NCBI GenBank assembly: GCA_947627685.1
Contig: CANQWZ010000005.1
Span: forward strand, 1-31,938
Reading direction: 5' to 3'
Source: an uncultured Bacilli bacterium
GTDB lineage: Bacteria; Bacillota_I; Bacilli_A; ML615J-28; CAG-313
Length of the DNA stretch: 31,938 nucleotides
Positions 15,003-23,485 of the stretch are shown here, one piece after another. The notes beneath the pieces were generated by a model, which worked only from the letters and a program-made list of their open reading frames with translations, was not told the origin of the DNA and ran no database searches. The position numbers and the translations under genes were made by a program. Positions within the stretch are counted from its first letter, which is position 1. Every line of letters starts with the position of its first letter.

Positions 15003-16139
15003 TTATTTAAAACGTCTTTGTAACCAACTTGGAACTTTGGTTTCTTTAGTTTCTCTAGCTTCAGTTGTAGTACTACCACCATCAACAAAAGGAGTACGTT
15101 GTTGTGTATCTTGAGTTGGCGTAGTAGTTTGATTATTATTATATTTTTGATTATTTTCTTGATAGTTAACATTTTCTTCTTTATTAGCACTATCAAAACC
15201 AGTTGCAATTACTGTTACTACTACTTCACCATTTAATTCAAGATTAAAACCTGTGCCATGAATAATTTCAATTTCAGTAGATGAGGCATTACGAATTTCG
15301 GAAATTACATCTTCTACCTCTTTCATTGTAATATCTTCACCACTTGTTATTTGGACAATAGCATCTGTTGCGCCATTGATATCAACTTCTAATAATGGAC
15401 TGCTAATTGCCATTCTTGCGGCCTCAACTGCTCTATTAGGACCAGTACCAAAGCCAATGCCCATTAAAGCTGTACCCTTACCTTGAAGAACTGTTTTTAC
15501 GTCAGCAAAGTCGACATTAATAACACCAGGTAAAGTGATTATATCAGAAATACCTCTAACACCACGTCTTAATACATCATCAGCTTGGCTAAAAGCCTCT
15601 AAATATGTTGTATTATTACCAATAATTTCTAATAATTTATCATTTGGTATAATTACTAAAGTATCTACATAAGGACGCATTTGTTCGATACCATTAATTG
15701 CTTGTTGCATACGGCGTCTACCTTCAAAACCAAATGGTTTAGTAACTACACCAACAACGACACAACCAGCTTCTTTAGCATATCTTGCAATTACAGGAGC
15801 TGCTCCCGTTCCGGTACCTCCACCCATACCTGCAGTAATAAAAACTAAATCAGTATCTTTTAATACTTCTCTTAATTCTGCTTCCGATTCTTCAGCTGCC
15901 CTACGGCCAATTTCAGGATTAGCACCAGCACCAAGACCACGAGTAAGTTCATTGCCAATAGGAATTCTAACTTCAGCCTTTGACAGTCTTAGCACTTGAC
16001 AATCAGTATTAACAGCTATATATTCTACACCACGAATATCATTATCTATCATGCGGTTGATTGCGTTACCTCCGCCACCACCAACACCGATAACCTTTAA
16101 AACTGGTTTCGCAGAAAACATATCATTTGGTTGATTCAT
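15003..16139 (-). CDS. ftsZ: cell division protein FtsZ
   Basis: FtsZ is the tubulin-like GTPase that forms the division ring. The 378-residue protein has the N-terminal GVGGGGGNAINRM phosphate-binding loop (about 18-30) and the tubulin signature GGGTGTGAAP at 106-115. It also has NPEIGRRAAEES, FADVKTVLQGKGTALMGIG and the C-terminal domain EIRNASSTEIEIIHGTGFN. A glutamine/asparagine/threonine-rich linker follows (about 325-365). The protein ends in a conserved tail (VPSWLQRRFK) that normally binds FtsA, SepF or similar anchors. ftsA is not adjacent, unlike in Bacillus. The gene is monocistronic here, with a near-consensus promoter at 16170-16198, an AGGAGGAT ribosome site and a strong terminator. 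spoIIGA-sigE-sigG lie further downstream in the classic order, separated by two unrelated genes. Confidence 0.98.
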   Translation of the reverse strand: MNQPNDMFSAKPVLKVIGVGGGGGNAINRMIDNDIRGVEYIAVNTDCQVLRLSKAEVRIPIGNELTRGLGAGANPEIGRRAAEESEAELREVLKDTDLVFITAGMGGGTGTGAAPVIARYAKEAGCVVVGVVTKPFGFEGRRRMQQAINGIEQMRPYVDTLVIIPNDKLLEIIGNNTTYLEAFSQADDVLRRGVRGISDIITLPGVINVDFADVKTVLQGKGTALMGIGFGTGPNRAVEAARMAISSPLLEVDINGATDAIVQITSGEDITMKEVEDVISEIRNASSTEIEIIHGTGFNLELNGEVVVTVIATGFDSANKEENVNYQENNQKYNNNQTTTPTQDTQQRTPFVDGGSTTTEARETKETKVPSWLQRRFK

Positions 16140-16169
16140 ATTATCCTCCTATCATTAATTGTGTATGAA

Positions 16170-16198
16170 ATTATAACATACTTTATCTATTAATTCAA
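16170..16198 (-). promoter_or_regulatory. sigma-A-type promoter of ftsZ
   Basis: On the minus strand TTGAAT (16198-16193), a 17-nt spacer and TATAAT (16175-16170) precede the start codon by about 30 nt. Confidence 0.8.
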
Positions 16199-16203
16199 CT
16201 AAT

Positions 16204-17400
16204 TTATTTAATATTTCCTATTCTCATTACATCACGAGCAATCATTAATTCTTCATTTGTTGGTACAACTAAGACTTTAATTTTGGAATTAGAAGTTGAA
16301 AGTTCGACATATTGTCCTTTTAGTTTATTCTTTTCTTCATCTATTTCAATACCAAAAGGTTCTTTTAATCTTTCACAAATATTATGTCTTGTTTCAGGAG
16401 CTTTTTCACCAATACCAGCTGTGAAAATAATAGCATCAACACCACCCATATAAGCATAATAACTACCGATGTAATCAACAACTTTTTTCTCTTGCATTCT
16501 TAAAATTAAATCTGCTTTTTTATCACCATTTGCTTGAGCTGCTCTTAAATCTCTAGCATCAGATGATTTTTTGAAAAAGCCTATATAACCTGATTCTTTG
16601 TTTAAAATACGATTAACTTCTTCAGCCGTTTTGTTTTCTTTACGACAAATAAAATCTACTACCGCAGGATCGATAGTTCCTGATCTTGTACCCATTGGAA
16701 TTCCATCAAGAGGTGTAAGGCCCATTGTTGTATCTACACATTTACCATATTTAACAGCTGCTAAACTTACACCATTACCCATATGACAAGTGATAAGTCG
16801 TAGTTGTTCGATTGGTTTATTTAAATGTTTAGCTGCTTCATTTGCAACATATTTATGAGAAGTACCATGGAAACCATATTTTCTAACACCATATTTTTCA
16901 TACCATTCATATGGTACAGCATACATATATGCTTCTTCATCCATTGTTAGATGAAAAGAAGTATCAAAGACACCAACATTAGGCACATTTGGTAAAGCTT
17001 TCATAAAGGCTCTTACACCCATTAAATTAGCAGGATTATGAAGAGGTCCTAAATCATTAACTGATTCAACATTTTTTATTGATTCTTCATTCATTAAAAC
17101 AGAATCACTATAAAATTCACCACAGTGAAGAATACGGTGACCAACACCAGAAATTTCTTCAAGACGACCCACAATCTTTTTTTCTACTAAAACCTTTAAA
17201 AGCATTTCAACTGCATCTTGATGGTTTTTAATGCTTATATCTTCTTCTTCTTTTAAACCATTATATTTAATAGTAAAATGGGGATCACTTAAACCAATTT
17301 TTTCAAATAAGCCTTCTGCGATTACTTTTTCAGCAGGCATCTCTAATAATTGAAATTTTAAAGATGAACTCCCTGCATTAACTGCCATAATTTTACTCAT
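16204..17400 (-). CDS. ackA: acetate kinase
   Basis: Acetate kinase transfers phosphate between acetyl phosphate and ADP, giving ATP and acetate in the last step of mixed-acid type fermentation. The 398-residue length is normal. Visible signatures are the N-terminal NAGSSSLKFQL, VGHRILHCGE and YGFHGTSHKYV. Others are ITCHMGNGVSLAAV, TPLDGIPMGTRSGTIDP and IFTAGIGEKAPETR. The gene has a strong promoter (17436-17464, with an extended -10) and a GGAGG ribosome site. No pta (phosphotransacetylase) gene is adjacent. It is probably transcribed alone, although no clear hairpin separates it from the ftsZ promoter downstream. Nothing in the sequence suggests loss of function. Confidence 0.98.
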   Translation of the reverse strand: MSKIMAVNAGSSSLKFQLLEMPAEKVIAEGLFEKIGLSDPHFTIKYNGLKEEEDISIKNHQDAVEMLLKVLVEKKIVGRLEEISGVGHRILHCGEFYSDSVLMNEESIKNVESVNDLGPLHNPANLMGVRAFMKALPNVPNVGVFDTSFHLTMDEEAYMYAVPYEWYEKYGVRKYGFHGTSHKYVANEAAKHLNKPIEQLRLITCHMGNGVSLAAVKYGKCVDTTMGLTPLDGIPMGTRSGTIDPAVVDFICRKENKTAEEVNRILNKESGYIGFFKKSSDARDLRAAQANGDKKADLILRMQEKKVVDYIGSYYAYMGGVDAIIFTAGIGEKAPETRHNICERLKEPFGIEIDEEKNKLKGQYVELSTSNSKIKVLVVPTNEELMIARDVMRIGNIK

Positions 17401-17435
17401 AAATTGCCTCCAAATTATATTACTACTTTTTTGTT

Positions 17436-17464
17436 ATTATAGCACAAGATAATTTTTTATTCAA
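17436..17464 (-). promoter_or_regulatory. strong sigma-A-type promoter of ackA
   Basis: On the minus strand TTGAAT (17464-17459), a 17-nt spacer and TATAAT (17441-17436) are present. A TGC just before the -10 gives an extended -10 element. Confidence 0.82.
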
Positions 17465-17523
17465 TTAATTTAACATTGAATTTTAAATTTTAAATTTAGA
17501 GCTATTTTTTCTAATATTATATA

Positions 17524-17558
17524 AAAAAAGAATTGTAACCATCTTACAATTCTTTTTT
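17524..17558 (-). terminator. intrinsic terminator of the Sel1-repeat gene
   Basis: AAAAAAGAATTGTAA (17524-17538) and TTACAATTCTTTTTT (17544-17558) form a perfect 15-bp stem with a 5-nt loop and T-rich tail. It begins 16 nt after the stop codon and could work in both directions. Confidence 0.9.
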
Positions 17559-17573
17559 ATTCTATTCATTTAT

Positions 17574-18830
17574 TTAAGCAAGTCTAGAAAGACGCATTTT
17601 AGCATGTTTATTACCTTTATCAGCAGCTTTTTTATACCATTCAAGGGCTTTGGCTGTATCTTGTTCAACACCCTTACCATATTCATAAAAACTACCAAGT
17701 ATATCTTGTGCCCATGCATTACCTTTATCAGCAGCTTTTTGGTACCATTCAAGGGCTTTGGCTGTATCTTGCTCAACACCATAACCATATTGGTAACATT
17801 CACCAATTTTGTTCATAGCAGCCTCACTATTTTGTTCAGCAGCTTCCATATACCATTTGAAAGCTTCTTCATAGTTTTGTTCGGTGCCATTACCATTAAA
17901 ATAGCAATTACCTAAACTATATTTAGCACCATTATGACCATTGCTTGCGGCATCTTGATACCACTTGAAAGCTTCTTCATAATTTTGTTCGGTGCCACGA
18001 CCATAATAATAGCAATCACCAAGTCTACTCATTGAATTTTTATTACCAACTTCGGCTGAAAGAGTATAATATTTGATAGCTTTTGCTTCATCTTGTTCAA
18101 CACCATCACCATAATAATAACAGTTAGCAAGTTTATTTAAAGCCCAATCATTGCCTGCATCGGCAGCATGTTGATACCACTTAACAGCTTCACTAAAATC
18201 TTTTTTTACACCATTACCATATGCATAGCAATCACCAAGAGATGAAGCAGCAAGGGTATTACCTAGCTCTGCGGCAAGTTTATAATATTCAACTGCTTTA
18301 CTTTGATTAGCCTCTACTCCTTTACCATCAAAATAACATTCTGCTAAATAATATAAAGCCCAATCATTGTTAGCTGAAGCAGCAATTTCAAAATATTTAA
18401 CAGCTTCCTCATAATTTTGTACAACACCTTCACCACGATAATAGCAATTAGCTAAAGCTTCTGTTGCATAAATGTGACCTTGTTTAGCTGCTTGACGATA
18501 CCAATATACAGCTTTACGATAATTTCTTGGCACACCATGACCAAAATAAAAACAATCAGCAATGGCATTTTGAGCCTCTGCATGTTCAAGCATTGCTGCA
18601 AGTTCATAATAATATGCAGCCTTCTTTTCATCTTTATCAACACCAATACCAGCTGAATATAGTCCTGCAAGTTCGTATTCCGCATCAGCACAATCAACTT
18701 TAGCAAGTTGTTCAAAATAAGTTACTGCACCTTCATAATCTTCTTTTTCAAAGCATTCTTTTGCAAGTGAATACTTTTGTTCATTAGTTAATTCTTGTTC
18801 ATTTTTTTCTAAATTTTCTTTTTTTGCCAT
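17574..18830 (-). CDS. Sel1-like tetratricopeptide repeat protein
   Basis: This 418-residue soluble protein is built of about ten 36-residue Sel1-like repeats from residue 50 to the end. The consensus is roughly A-LG-CY-YG-GVEQ-Y-EA-KWY--AA--GN. Such solenoids serve as protein-protein interaction scaffolds; the partner is unknown. The N-terminal 25 residues are charged (KKENLEKNEQELTNEQK) and carry no signal peptide, so it is probably cytoplasmic. The last two full repeats are nearly identical in DNA (108 bp apart), a sign of recent internal duplication. The gene is monocistronic, with a weak promoter at 18909-18937 and a perfect terminator. Its position next to cotJC does not by itself suggest a sporulation role. 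Confidence 0.9.
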   Translation of the reverse strand: MAKKENLEKNEQELTNEQKYSLAKECFEKEDYEGAVTYFEQLAKVDCADAEYELAGLYSAGIGVDKDEKKAAYYYELAAMLEHAEAQNAIADCFYFGHGVPRNYRKAVYWYRQAAKQGHIYATEALANCYYRGEGVVQNYEEAVKYFEIAASANNDWALYYLAECYFDGKGVEANQSKAVEYYKLAAELGNTLAASSLGDCYAYGNGVKKDFSEAVKWYQHAADAGNDWALNKLANCYYYGDGVEQDEAKAIKYYTLSAEVGNKNSMSRLGDCYYYGRGTEQNYEEAFKWYQDAASNGHNGAKYSLGNCYFNGNGTEQNYEEAFKWYMEAAEQNSEAAMNKIGECYQYGYGVEQDTAKALEWYQKAADKGNAWAQDILGSFYEYGKGVEQDTAKALEWYKKAADKGNKHAKMRLSRLA

Positions 18831-18871
18831 AATTTTCTTTCCTCTACTTGTTTAAATTTTTATTTTAGCTT

Positions 18872-18902
18872 GATTGTTATATTTATGTATTAGTTAACAA
18901 TC
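18872..18902. promoter_or_regulatory. inverted repeat in the Sel1 gene leader
   Basis: GATTGTTA (18872-18879) and TAACAATC (18895-18902) form a perfect 8-bp inverted repeat with a 15-nt loop. It lies between the promoter and the start codon, so it could be an operator or a leader hairpin. Confidence 0.4.
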
Positions 18903-18908
18903 GCTACC

Positions 18909-18937
18909 ATTATACTCTTTTTCTTTTAATTTTTAAA
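18909..18937 (-). promoter_or_regulatory. probable promoter of the Sel1-repeat gene
   Basis: On the minus strand TATAAT (18914-18909) is clear. The -35 at 17 nt (TTTAAA, 18937-18932) is poor. Confidence 0.45.
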
Positions 18938-18997
18938 CCCATTTGATAATATTTTTTTATCAAAAAAAACCATAAAAAAAACAAATTTTGTAAGGAT

Positions 18998-19060
18998 TGC
19001 AAAAAAAAGAAAAATTTGAAAAAGATAAGTCTTTTCTTATCGAAATTTCAAATTTTTTTC
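18998..19060 (-). terminator. intrinsic terminator of cotJB-cotJC
   Basis: A long imperfect stem spans 19009-19060. On the minus strand GATAAG and CTTATC pair at the top around AAAAGA, with A/T-rich TTTGAAA/TTTCAAA pairing below, followed by a CTTTTTTTT tract. It starts about 10 nt after the cotJC stop. Confidence 0.8.
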
Positions 19061-19069
19061 TTACTTTTT

Positions 19070-19627
19070 TTAATAACCAAGTCTTTGGTAATGTTCTAAA
19101 AGTTCAAGGAAACGTTCATAATGTACTACTTCTCTTTGTCTTAAAAATAAAAGCGGTTCAATAACATCTTTATCACTAGCGAGATCAATTAGGTTTTCAT
19201 AAACGGCTCTTGCTTTTTGCTCGGCAGCCATATCTTCTAAGATGTCTGCGATAACATCGCCTGTTGATGAAATATAAGCCGTTGTAAACGGAACACCACT
19301 GGCATTTTCAGGGAACAAATCTTTGCCATGTTCGGTATAATATGCTTCAAGACCAGCTGCTTTTATTTCTTCAATTGTAGCATCCTTCATTAATTGATTT
19401 AACATAGTTTGTAACATTTCAATGTGTGCTAGTTCTTCTGTACCAATATCATTTAAAAGGGCTTTACCAAAATCGTCTGGCATTGTTAATTTTTGATTTA
19501 AATACCTGATTGCGGCAGCGAGTTCACCTTGGGGACCACCATATTGACTAATAATGGTTTTAGCCATTTTTAAGTCTTTTTTCTTGATGTTAATAGGATA
19601 TTCTAAAATCTTTTCATATAAAAACAT
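19070..19627 (-). CDS. cotJC: spore coat protein CotJC, manganese-catalase family
   Basis: CotJC is an inner spore coat protein of the non-haem manganese catalase family, made in the mother cell. The 185-residue length is usual. Recognisable stretches are YGGPQGELAAAIRYLNQ, GTEELAHIEMLQTML with glutamate and histidine metal ligands, and AEQKARAVYENLIDL. REVVHYERFLELL carries the second Glu/His set. The metal-ligand pattern looks intact, so it could have peroxide-scavenging activity in the spore. It overlaps the cotJB stop by one base (TAATG), so the pair is translated together. In Bacillus the cotJ operon is controlled by sigma-E, which is encoded about 9 kb away here. Confidence 0.93.
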   Translation of the reverse strand: MFLYEKILEYPINIKKKDLKMAKTIISQYGGPQGELAAAIRYLNQKLTMPDDFGKALLNDIGTEELAHIEMLQTMLNQLMKDATIEEIKAAGLEAYYTEHGKDLFPENASGVPFTTAYISSTGDVIADILEDMAAEQKARAVYENLIDLASDKDVIEPLLFLRQREVVHYERFLELLEHYQRLGY

Positions 19628-20025
19628 TAGTTTATTCTCCTTTCAAAGGGCCAATTTTTTTGCCAATTAAAGCCCTGTTTTAAATTAGTTTCACAATCAA
19701 TTGTAAGTGGTATATTATTTGCTACAAATGTTTTTTTAGTATCAATATATAAATTTAAATATTTATCAAATAGTTCTTTGGCTGATTTATCATCGGGATG
19801 CATATCAAGATATAATTGTAAATCAATTATCGCAAATTGATAGGCCCCAAGTAAAATATAAGGATTATTAGCATCTAAATTAGTAGGGTTTAATCCTTTA
19901 TAAGAATTATATAAAGCTTTATTCATGTTACCTTTAGCATATCCTTCAAGGGCATCGTAATAATTGGTAGTAGTGCTTTTATTATCTTTATATAATTTAA
20001 TTAAATTTAAATAATTTTGATTCAT
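19627..20025 (-). CDS. cotJB: spore coat protein CotJB with a CotJA-like N-terminal extension
   Basis: The C-terminal part (about 62-132) matches CotJB, with QFAIIDLQLYLDMHPDD, a tyrosine-rich helix and the final tryptophan region NWQKNWPFE. CotJB is normally about 85-90 residues; this one is 132. The extra N-terminal part contains YDALEGYAKGNMNKALYNSY, which resembles the short conserved element of CotJA (GTLFPELYxPY-like). A fused or merged CotJA-CotJB is therefore plausible, and no separate cotJA is present upstream. The start has AGGAGGTAAT as ribosome site. murB upstream ends in its own terminator, so a promoter should lie in the roughly 35 nt left. GCATATGCTA there is a weak sigma-E -10 candidate. 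Confidence 0.75.
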   Translation of the reverse strand: MNQNYLNLIKLYKDNKSTTTNYYDALEGYAKGNMNKALYNSYKGLNPTNLDANNPYILLGAYQFAIIDLQLYLDMHPDDKSAKELFDKYLNLYIDTKKTFVANNIPLTIDCETNLKQGFNWQKNWPFERRIN

Positions 20026-20060
20026 TTTATTACCTCCTATCCTAGCATATGCGAAAAGGT

Positions 20061-20095
20061 AAAAAAAGAATGGGCTAATTTAAAATTTCCCATTC
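20061..20095 (-). terminator. intrinsic terminator of ftsW-murG-murB overlapping the murB 3' end
   Basis: On the minus strand GAATGGG (inside the last murB codons) pairs with CCCATTC just after the stop, and a run of seven T follows. The 7-bp stem has a 14-nt loop that includes the stop codon. Confidence 0.75.
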
Positions 20096-20986
20096 ACATT
20101 TTAAATCAATATTATAATTATTTTTAGCAGCTAATTTTATTTGCTCAATTAAATTTATCATATCATTAAATGTAGCATTACCTATATTTACTAAATAATT
20201 AGTATGATTATTACTAACCATTGCGTCATTTACTCTAAAGCCTCGATATCCTAATTGATCTACTATTTTCCATGCTTCATAGCATTCATTATTTTTAAAA
20301 GTTGAACCAGCTGATGCCATATTAATGGGTTGGGTTGTTCTTTTTTGTTTTCTAAGAGTTAAAATTTTTTCAGTTGGATATTCTTTAATACTAGCTTTAG
20401 TAACTTCAATTAAAGCACTAACAATAATAACATCCATTTTTTGAAAATCACTATAGCGATAAGCAAAATTTAGTTCTGATTGTTTTTTAGTTACTAGTTT
20501 ACCTTCTTTAGTAAGATATGTTACTTCCTTCAAAATATCTTTAATTTCTTCTTGGTATGATCCCGCATTCATATAAATAGCTCCCCCTAGGGTTCCGGGA
20601 ATAACACTTAAAAATTCTATTTTAGTATAGCCCATTTTCGCAAGCGTTGTCGATAGTTTATTATCAGTTATACCGGCTTCTACTAAAAATAATTGCTTAT
20701 TTATTTGGGTAATTTTAGCTAGCTTTTTTAAACTAATGACAATTAGCAAAAAATTTTTATCGCTTGCTAAAAGGTTAGAACCATTACCAATAATAAAATA
20801 TGGTAGTTTATTTTCAATGATATATTTATAAGCAATTACCAAAGTATCTAAATTTAAAGGTTCAAAATAACACGCAATTTTGCCACCTATTTTAAGCGTT
20901 GTTAAAGCTTTAAAACTTGTATTAGTAATAATATCACCTAAGTAGTTATTTTCAACATAATCAATAAAATCTTTAAATTTATTCAT
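20075..20986 (-). CDS. murB: UDP-N-acetylenolpyruvoylglucosamine reductase
   Basis: MurB is the FAD enzyme that reduces UDP-GlcNAc-enolpyruvate to UDP-MurNAc with NADPH, the second committed step of peptidoglycan synthesis. Visible motifs are the FAD-binding GNGSNLLASD, IPGTLGGAIYMNAGSY and YRYSDFQ. ASAGSTFKNNE carries the catalytic serine, and near the end a conserved glutamate follows (SNNHTNYLVNIGNA, IEQIK, CEWEIL). I placed the start at ATG 20986 (303 residues) because AGGTGA lies a few bases before it; the upstream in-frame GTG and ATG overlap that site. It is the last gene of the ftsW-murG-murB operon. Its order after murG matches the Bacillus division and cell wall cluster. Confidence 0.95.
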   Translation of the reverse strand: MNKFKDFIDYVENNYLGDIITNTSFKALTTLKIGGKIACYFEPLNLDTLVIAYKYIIENKLPYFIIGNGSNLLASDKNFLLIVISLKKLAKITQINKQLFLVEAGITDNKLSTTLAKMGYTKIEFLSVIPGTLGGAIYMNAGSYQEEIKDILKEVTYLTKEGKLVTKKQSELNFAYRYSDFQKMDVIIVSALIEVTKASIKEYPTEKILTLRKQKRTTQPINMASAGSTFKNNECYEAWKIVDQLGYRGFRVNDAMVSNNHTNYLVNIGNATFNDMINLIEQIKLAAKNNYNIDLKCEWEILN

Positions 20987-21003
20987 TTGCATCACCTACC
21001 TAA

Positions 21004-22065
21004 CTAAATAAATTCTTTAATAATATTGATGAATTTATCACATACCTTACCATACTGATGATTAGATTTTAATTTATTTAAATATGATGCTTGATTAAGG
21101 CTTATATTGGTAATAGCCTCATATAAACTTTGATAGGTTAAATCTTTTTCTTCAAGCATTTCAATTAAGCCTTCATCTTTTAAACTTAAGGCATTGTAAT
21201 ATTGATGATTATTTGAAACATTAGGAGAAGGAATAATAATAGCTAATCTTTTAGCACCTAATATTTCAAATAAGGTAGTAGCTCCAGCTCTTGAAATGAT
21301 GATATTTGCTTTATTAATATCTTCAAGTAAATTGGTACTAAAAGGCTTAACGATAAAATTGTATCTTTTAGGAATTTGATCTACTATTTGCTCATAATAC
21401 TTCTTACCTGTTACAAGTGTTATTTGATAGTCTTTCGCATAAGGACTATTGATGAAATCTTTAGCAACTTCATTTATTTTTTTTGATCCAATGCTACCCG
21501 AAGTAATTAAAATGGCCTTTTTATCTAAAAAATTATTACTTTGATAAGATGTTGCTATATCATAGCGTGGATTACCGAGCCAAATAGTTTTAGTTTGATA
21601 TTTTTCTAAACCATATGTTTTGTTAAAGGTTGTTAAAATTAGATTAGTTTTTTTAAGATTTATTTTATTAGCAAAACCAATTGTACTATTTTGTTCATGA
21701 ATAATTGTTTTAATTTTCATCATATTCGCCATATATATACTTAAACCACTAATATATCCACCCATCCCAATCACTAAGTTAACATGTTCTTTTTTTAAGA
21801 TTCTTTTGATGGTAAAACAAGTCAAAAGATCATGATAGATGATAGAAGGGTATTTAATTATTTTAGTTGGTTTGCCATAGGCTTTAAGATAGTAGCTTTT
21901 ATCAATAAATTTATTGTTTGTTAAAAGTTCATAATTTTGATCTTTGGTGGTTGCTATAAAAATAATTTTTATATCTTTAAGGTCGGTTTTTAATTTTTGA
22001 ATAAAAGTTAAAGCAGGCATTATATGACCTAAAGTACCACCTGCACTAAATAAAATTGTCTTCAT
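21004..22065 (-). CDS. murG: undecaprenyl-PP-MurNAc-pentapeptide N-acetylglucosaminyltransferase
   Basis: MurG adds GlcNAc to lipid I to make lipid II on the inner face of the membrane. The 353-residue protein has the two-domain GT-B layout. The N-terminal glycine loop is SAGGTLGHIMPALTF, where most family members have GGTGGHxxPA, so one glycine is replaced by leucine. Further signatures are VIGMGGYISGLSIYMA, IHEQNSTIGFANK and LITSGSIGSKKINE, and the donor-binding ISRAGATTLFEILGAKRLAIIIPSP. It begins one nt after the ftsW stop with GAGGTAA as ribosome site, so the operon is tight. Overall divergence is typical of AT-rich Firmicutes and does not suggest loss of activity. Confidence 0.93.
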   Translation of the reverse strand: MKTILFSAGGTLGHIMPALTFIQKLKTDLKDIKIIFIATTKDQNYELLTNNKFIDKSYYLKAYGKPTKIIKYPSIIYHDLLTCFTIKRILKKEHVNLVIGMGGYISGLSIYMANMMKIKTIIHEQNSTIGFANKINLKKTNLILTTFNKTYGLEKYQTKTIWLGNPRYDIATSYQSNNFLDKKAILITSGSIGSKKINEVAKDFINSPYAKDYQITLVTGKKYYEQIVDQIPKRYNFIVKPFSTNLLEDINKANIIISRAGATTLFEILGAKRLAIIIPSPNVSNNHQYYNALSLKDEGLIEMLEEKDLTYQSLYEAITNISLNQASYLNKLKSNHQYGKVCDKFINIIKEFI

Positions 22066-22066
22066 A

Positions 22067-23164
22067 TTAGTTTACCTCTTCTGTATACTGGCTAATATTA
22101 ATAATAATACCAAGAAATATTAAAGTTAAAACAAGACTAGATCCCCCATAAGATAAAATAGGTAAAGTAATACCTGTTACAGGTAGTAAGCCAATAACAA
22201 CACCAATATTAATAAAAACTTGTGTAAAAAGTGAAAGGCCAATACCAAGAGCTAAAAACTTTAAATACCTATCATCAACATGAAGAGCAATCTTAATAGT
22301 TTCAACAATAATATAGATAAAAACACCTATTAAAATTAAACCACCAATTAGACCAAATTCTTCACAAACAATGGCAAAAATAAAATCATTTTGGGGTTCT
22401 GGTAAGAAAAAGTGTTTTTGCATGCTATGATTAAAACCAAGACCAAATAAACCACTTGGAGCAATCGCAAAAAGGGCTTGAATACTTTGAAAACCACTTC
22501 CTAATGGATCACGCCAAGGATCTAAAAAAGCAAAAATTCTTTCTAGACGGTAAGGGGCACTAATGATTAAGCCCGTAATACCTATTAATCCTATTGCTAT
22601 TAAGATAATGAAATATTTAAGTGGTGCTCCTGCACAAAAAAGTAGTAAAATGGATGATAATACTAAAACAAGTCCTGTGCCAAAATCTGGTTGTAACATT
22701 ATTAACAAAAAACTACTCATAATAAGAATTAAAATATTGATAAAAGTTAATGGATGTTTTAAATCCTGATAGTTTTTACTTAAATATTTGGCAATAAGTA
22801 AGATAATAGCAAGTTTCATGAATTCTGATGGTTGAATTGAAAAAGATCCTATACCAATCCAACTTCTTGCTCCACCTCTTACTACTCCAATACCAGGTAT
22901 TAAAACTAATATTAACATTATGATAGCAAATAGATAAATGAAACTTGTTGCTTTATAAATTTTTCTAATATCGATATGAATAAATAAAATCATTAAAGCT
23001 ATACCAATAATGGCAAATATTAATTGACGTTTTAAAAAATATGTTTTATCATTATATTTATATAAAGCTACTACATTACTAGCACTATACACCATTAAAA
23101 GACCAAATGCTACTAGTAAAATAATTACAATGAATAGTTTTTTATTAATTTGATGTTTAATCAT
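22067..23164 (-). CDS. ftsW: SEDS family peptidoglycan polymerase (FtsW/SpoVE type)
   Basis: SEDS proteins polymerise glycan strands from lipid II with a partner class B PBP. This 365-residue protein has about ten membrane helices and the family signatures: GGARSWIGIGSFSIQPSEFMKL, LLIMLQPDFGTGLVLV, and FLPEPQNDFIFAIVCEEFG with the likely catalytic aspartate. Near the end GITLPILSYGGSSLVL is present. The gene order ftsW-murG-murB matches the spoVE-murG-murB arrangement of Bacillus, so it could act in division, in spore cortex synthesis or in both. The ribosome site is AGGTGA. A TATAAT at 23182-23187 could serve as -10, but no good -35 is visible. A 25-bp direct repeat (23215-23239) lies just upstream, and the inserted plus-strand gene may have separated this operon from an older promoter near 25.25 kb. 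Confidence 0.93.
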   Translation of the reverse strand: MIKHQINKKLFIVIILLVAFGLLMVYSASNVVALYKYNDKTYFLKRQLIFAIIGIALMILFIHIDIRKIYKATSFIYLFAIIMLILVLIPGIGVVRGGARSWIGIGSFSIQPSEFMKLAIILLIAKYLSKNYQDLKHPLTFINILILIMSSFLLIMLQPDFGTGLVLVLSSILLLFCAGAPLKYFIILIAIGLIGITGLIISAPYRLERIFAFLDPWRDPLGSGFQSIQALFAIAPSGLFGLGFNHSMQKHFFLPEPQNDFIFAIVCEEFGLIGGLILIGVFIYIIVETIKIALHVDDRYLKFLALGIGLSLFTQVFINIGVVIGLLPVTGITLPILSYGGSSLVLTLIFLGIIINISQYTEEVN

Positions 23165-23214
23165 TATCTTTCACCTACATAATTATATGAATGAAAAAGA
23201 TAGGATATTAATAA

Positions 23215-23239
23215 AAAACAAAAAGGTCAAAATCATTGA
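23215..23239. repeat. left 25-bp direct repeat flanking the plus-strand gene
   Basis: AAAACAAAAAGGTCAAAATC plus ATTGA is identical to the copy at 25170-25194. The two copies start 1955 bp apart and bracket the only plus-strand gene in the window. This copy lacks the partner arm that makes the right copy a hairpin. Confidence 0.85.
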
Positions 23240-23292
23240 CGATCTTATATTTTTATTTATTGTTAATAGATATATATAAATTACGTTTTTTT

Positions 23293-23369
23293 TATATATA
23301 ATTTTATAATTTACCTCTAAATTAACTTCTTTTTTTATGATATAAATAACGTTTATAAAATTATATATA
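23293..23369. repeat. AT-rich inverted repeat upstream of the plus-strand gene
   Basis: TATATATAATTTTATAA (23293-23309) and TTATAAAATTATATATA (23353-23369) are perfect 17-bp inverted copies 43 bp apart, all A/T. They fill the middle of the 321-bp gap between ftsW and the plus-strand gene. They could form a cruciform or bind a regulator. I see no gene in the gap. Confidence 0.6.
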
Positions 23370-23485
23370 TAACGATTGGTGCTTTTTTAGGAAAAACCAA
23401 CAATTTCTTATAAAGTATTTGTTTTTGCAATTAAACTTTCAAAATATCAATTTTTATTATAATTATTACAAGAGGTGATAAATAA

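Noticed and set aside
14987..15208. Second minus-strand frame overlapping the 3' end of ftsZ
   Set aside because: Low-complexity Leu/Ile/Lys translation of the ftsZ linker in another frame; no ribosome site.
17604..17915. Plus-strand open frame of 103 codons
   Set aside because: It lies wholly inside the Sel1-repeat gene on the other strand and owes its length to the repeated codons; no ribosome site and no family resemblance.
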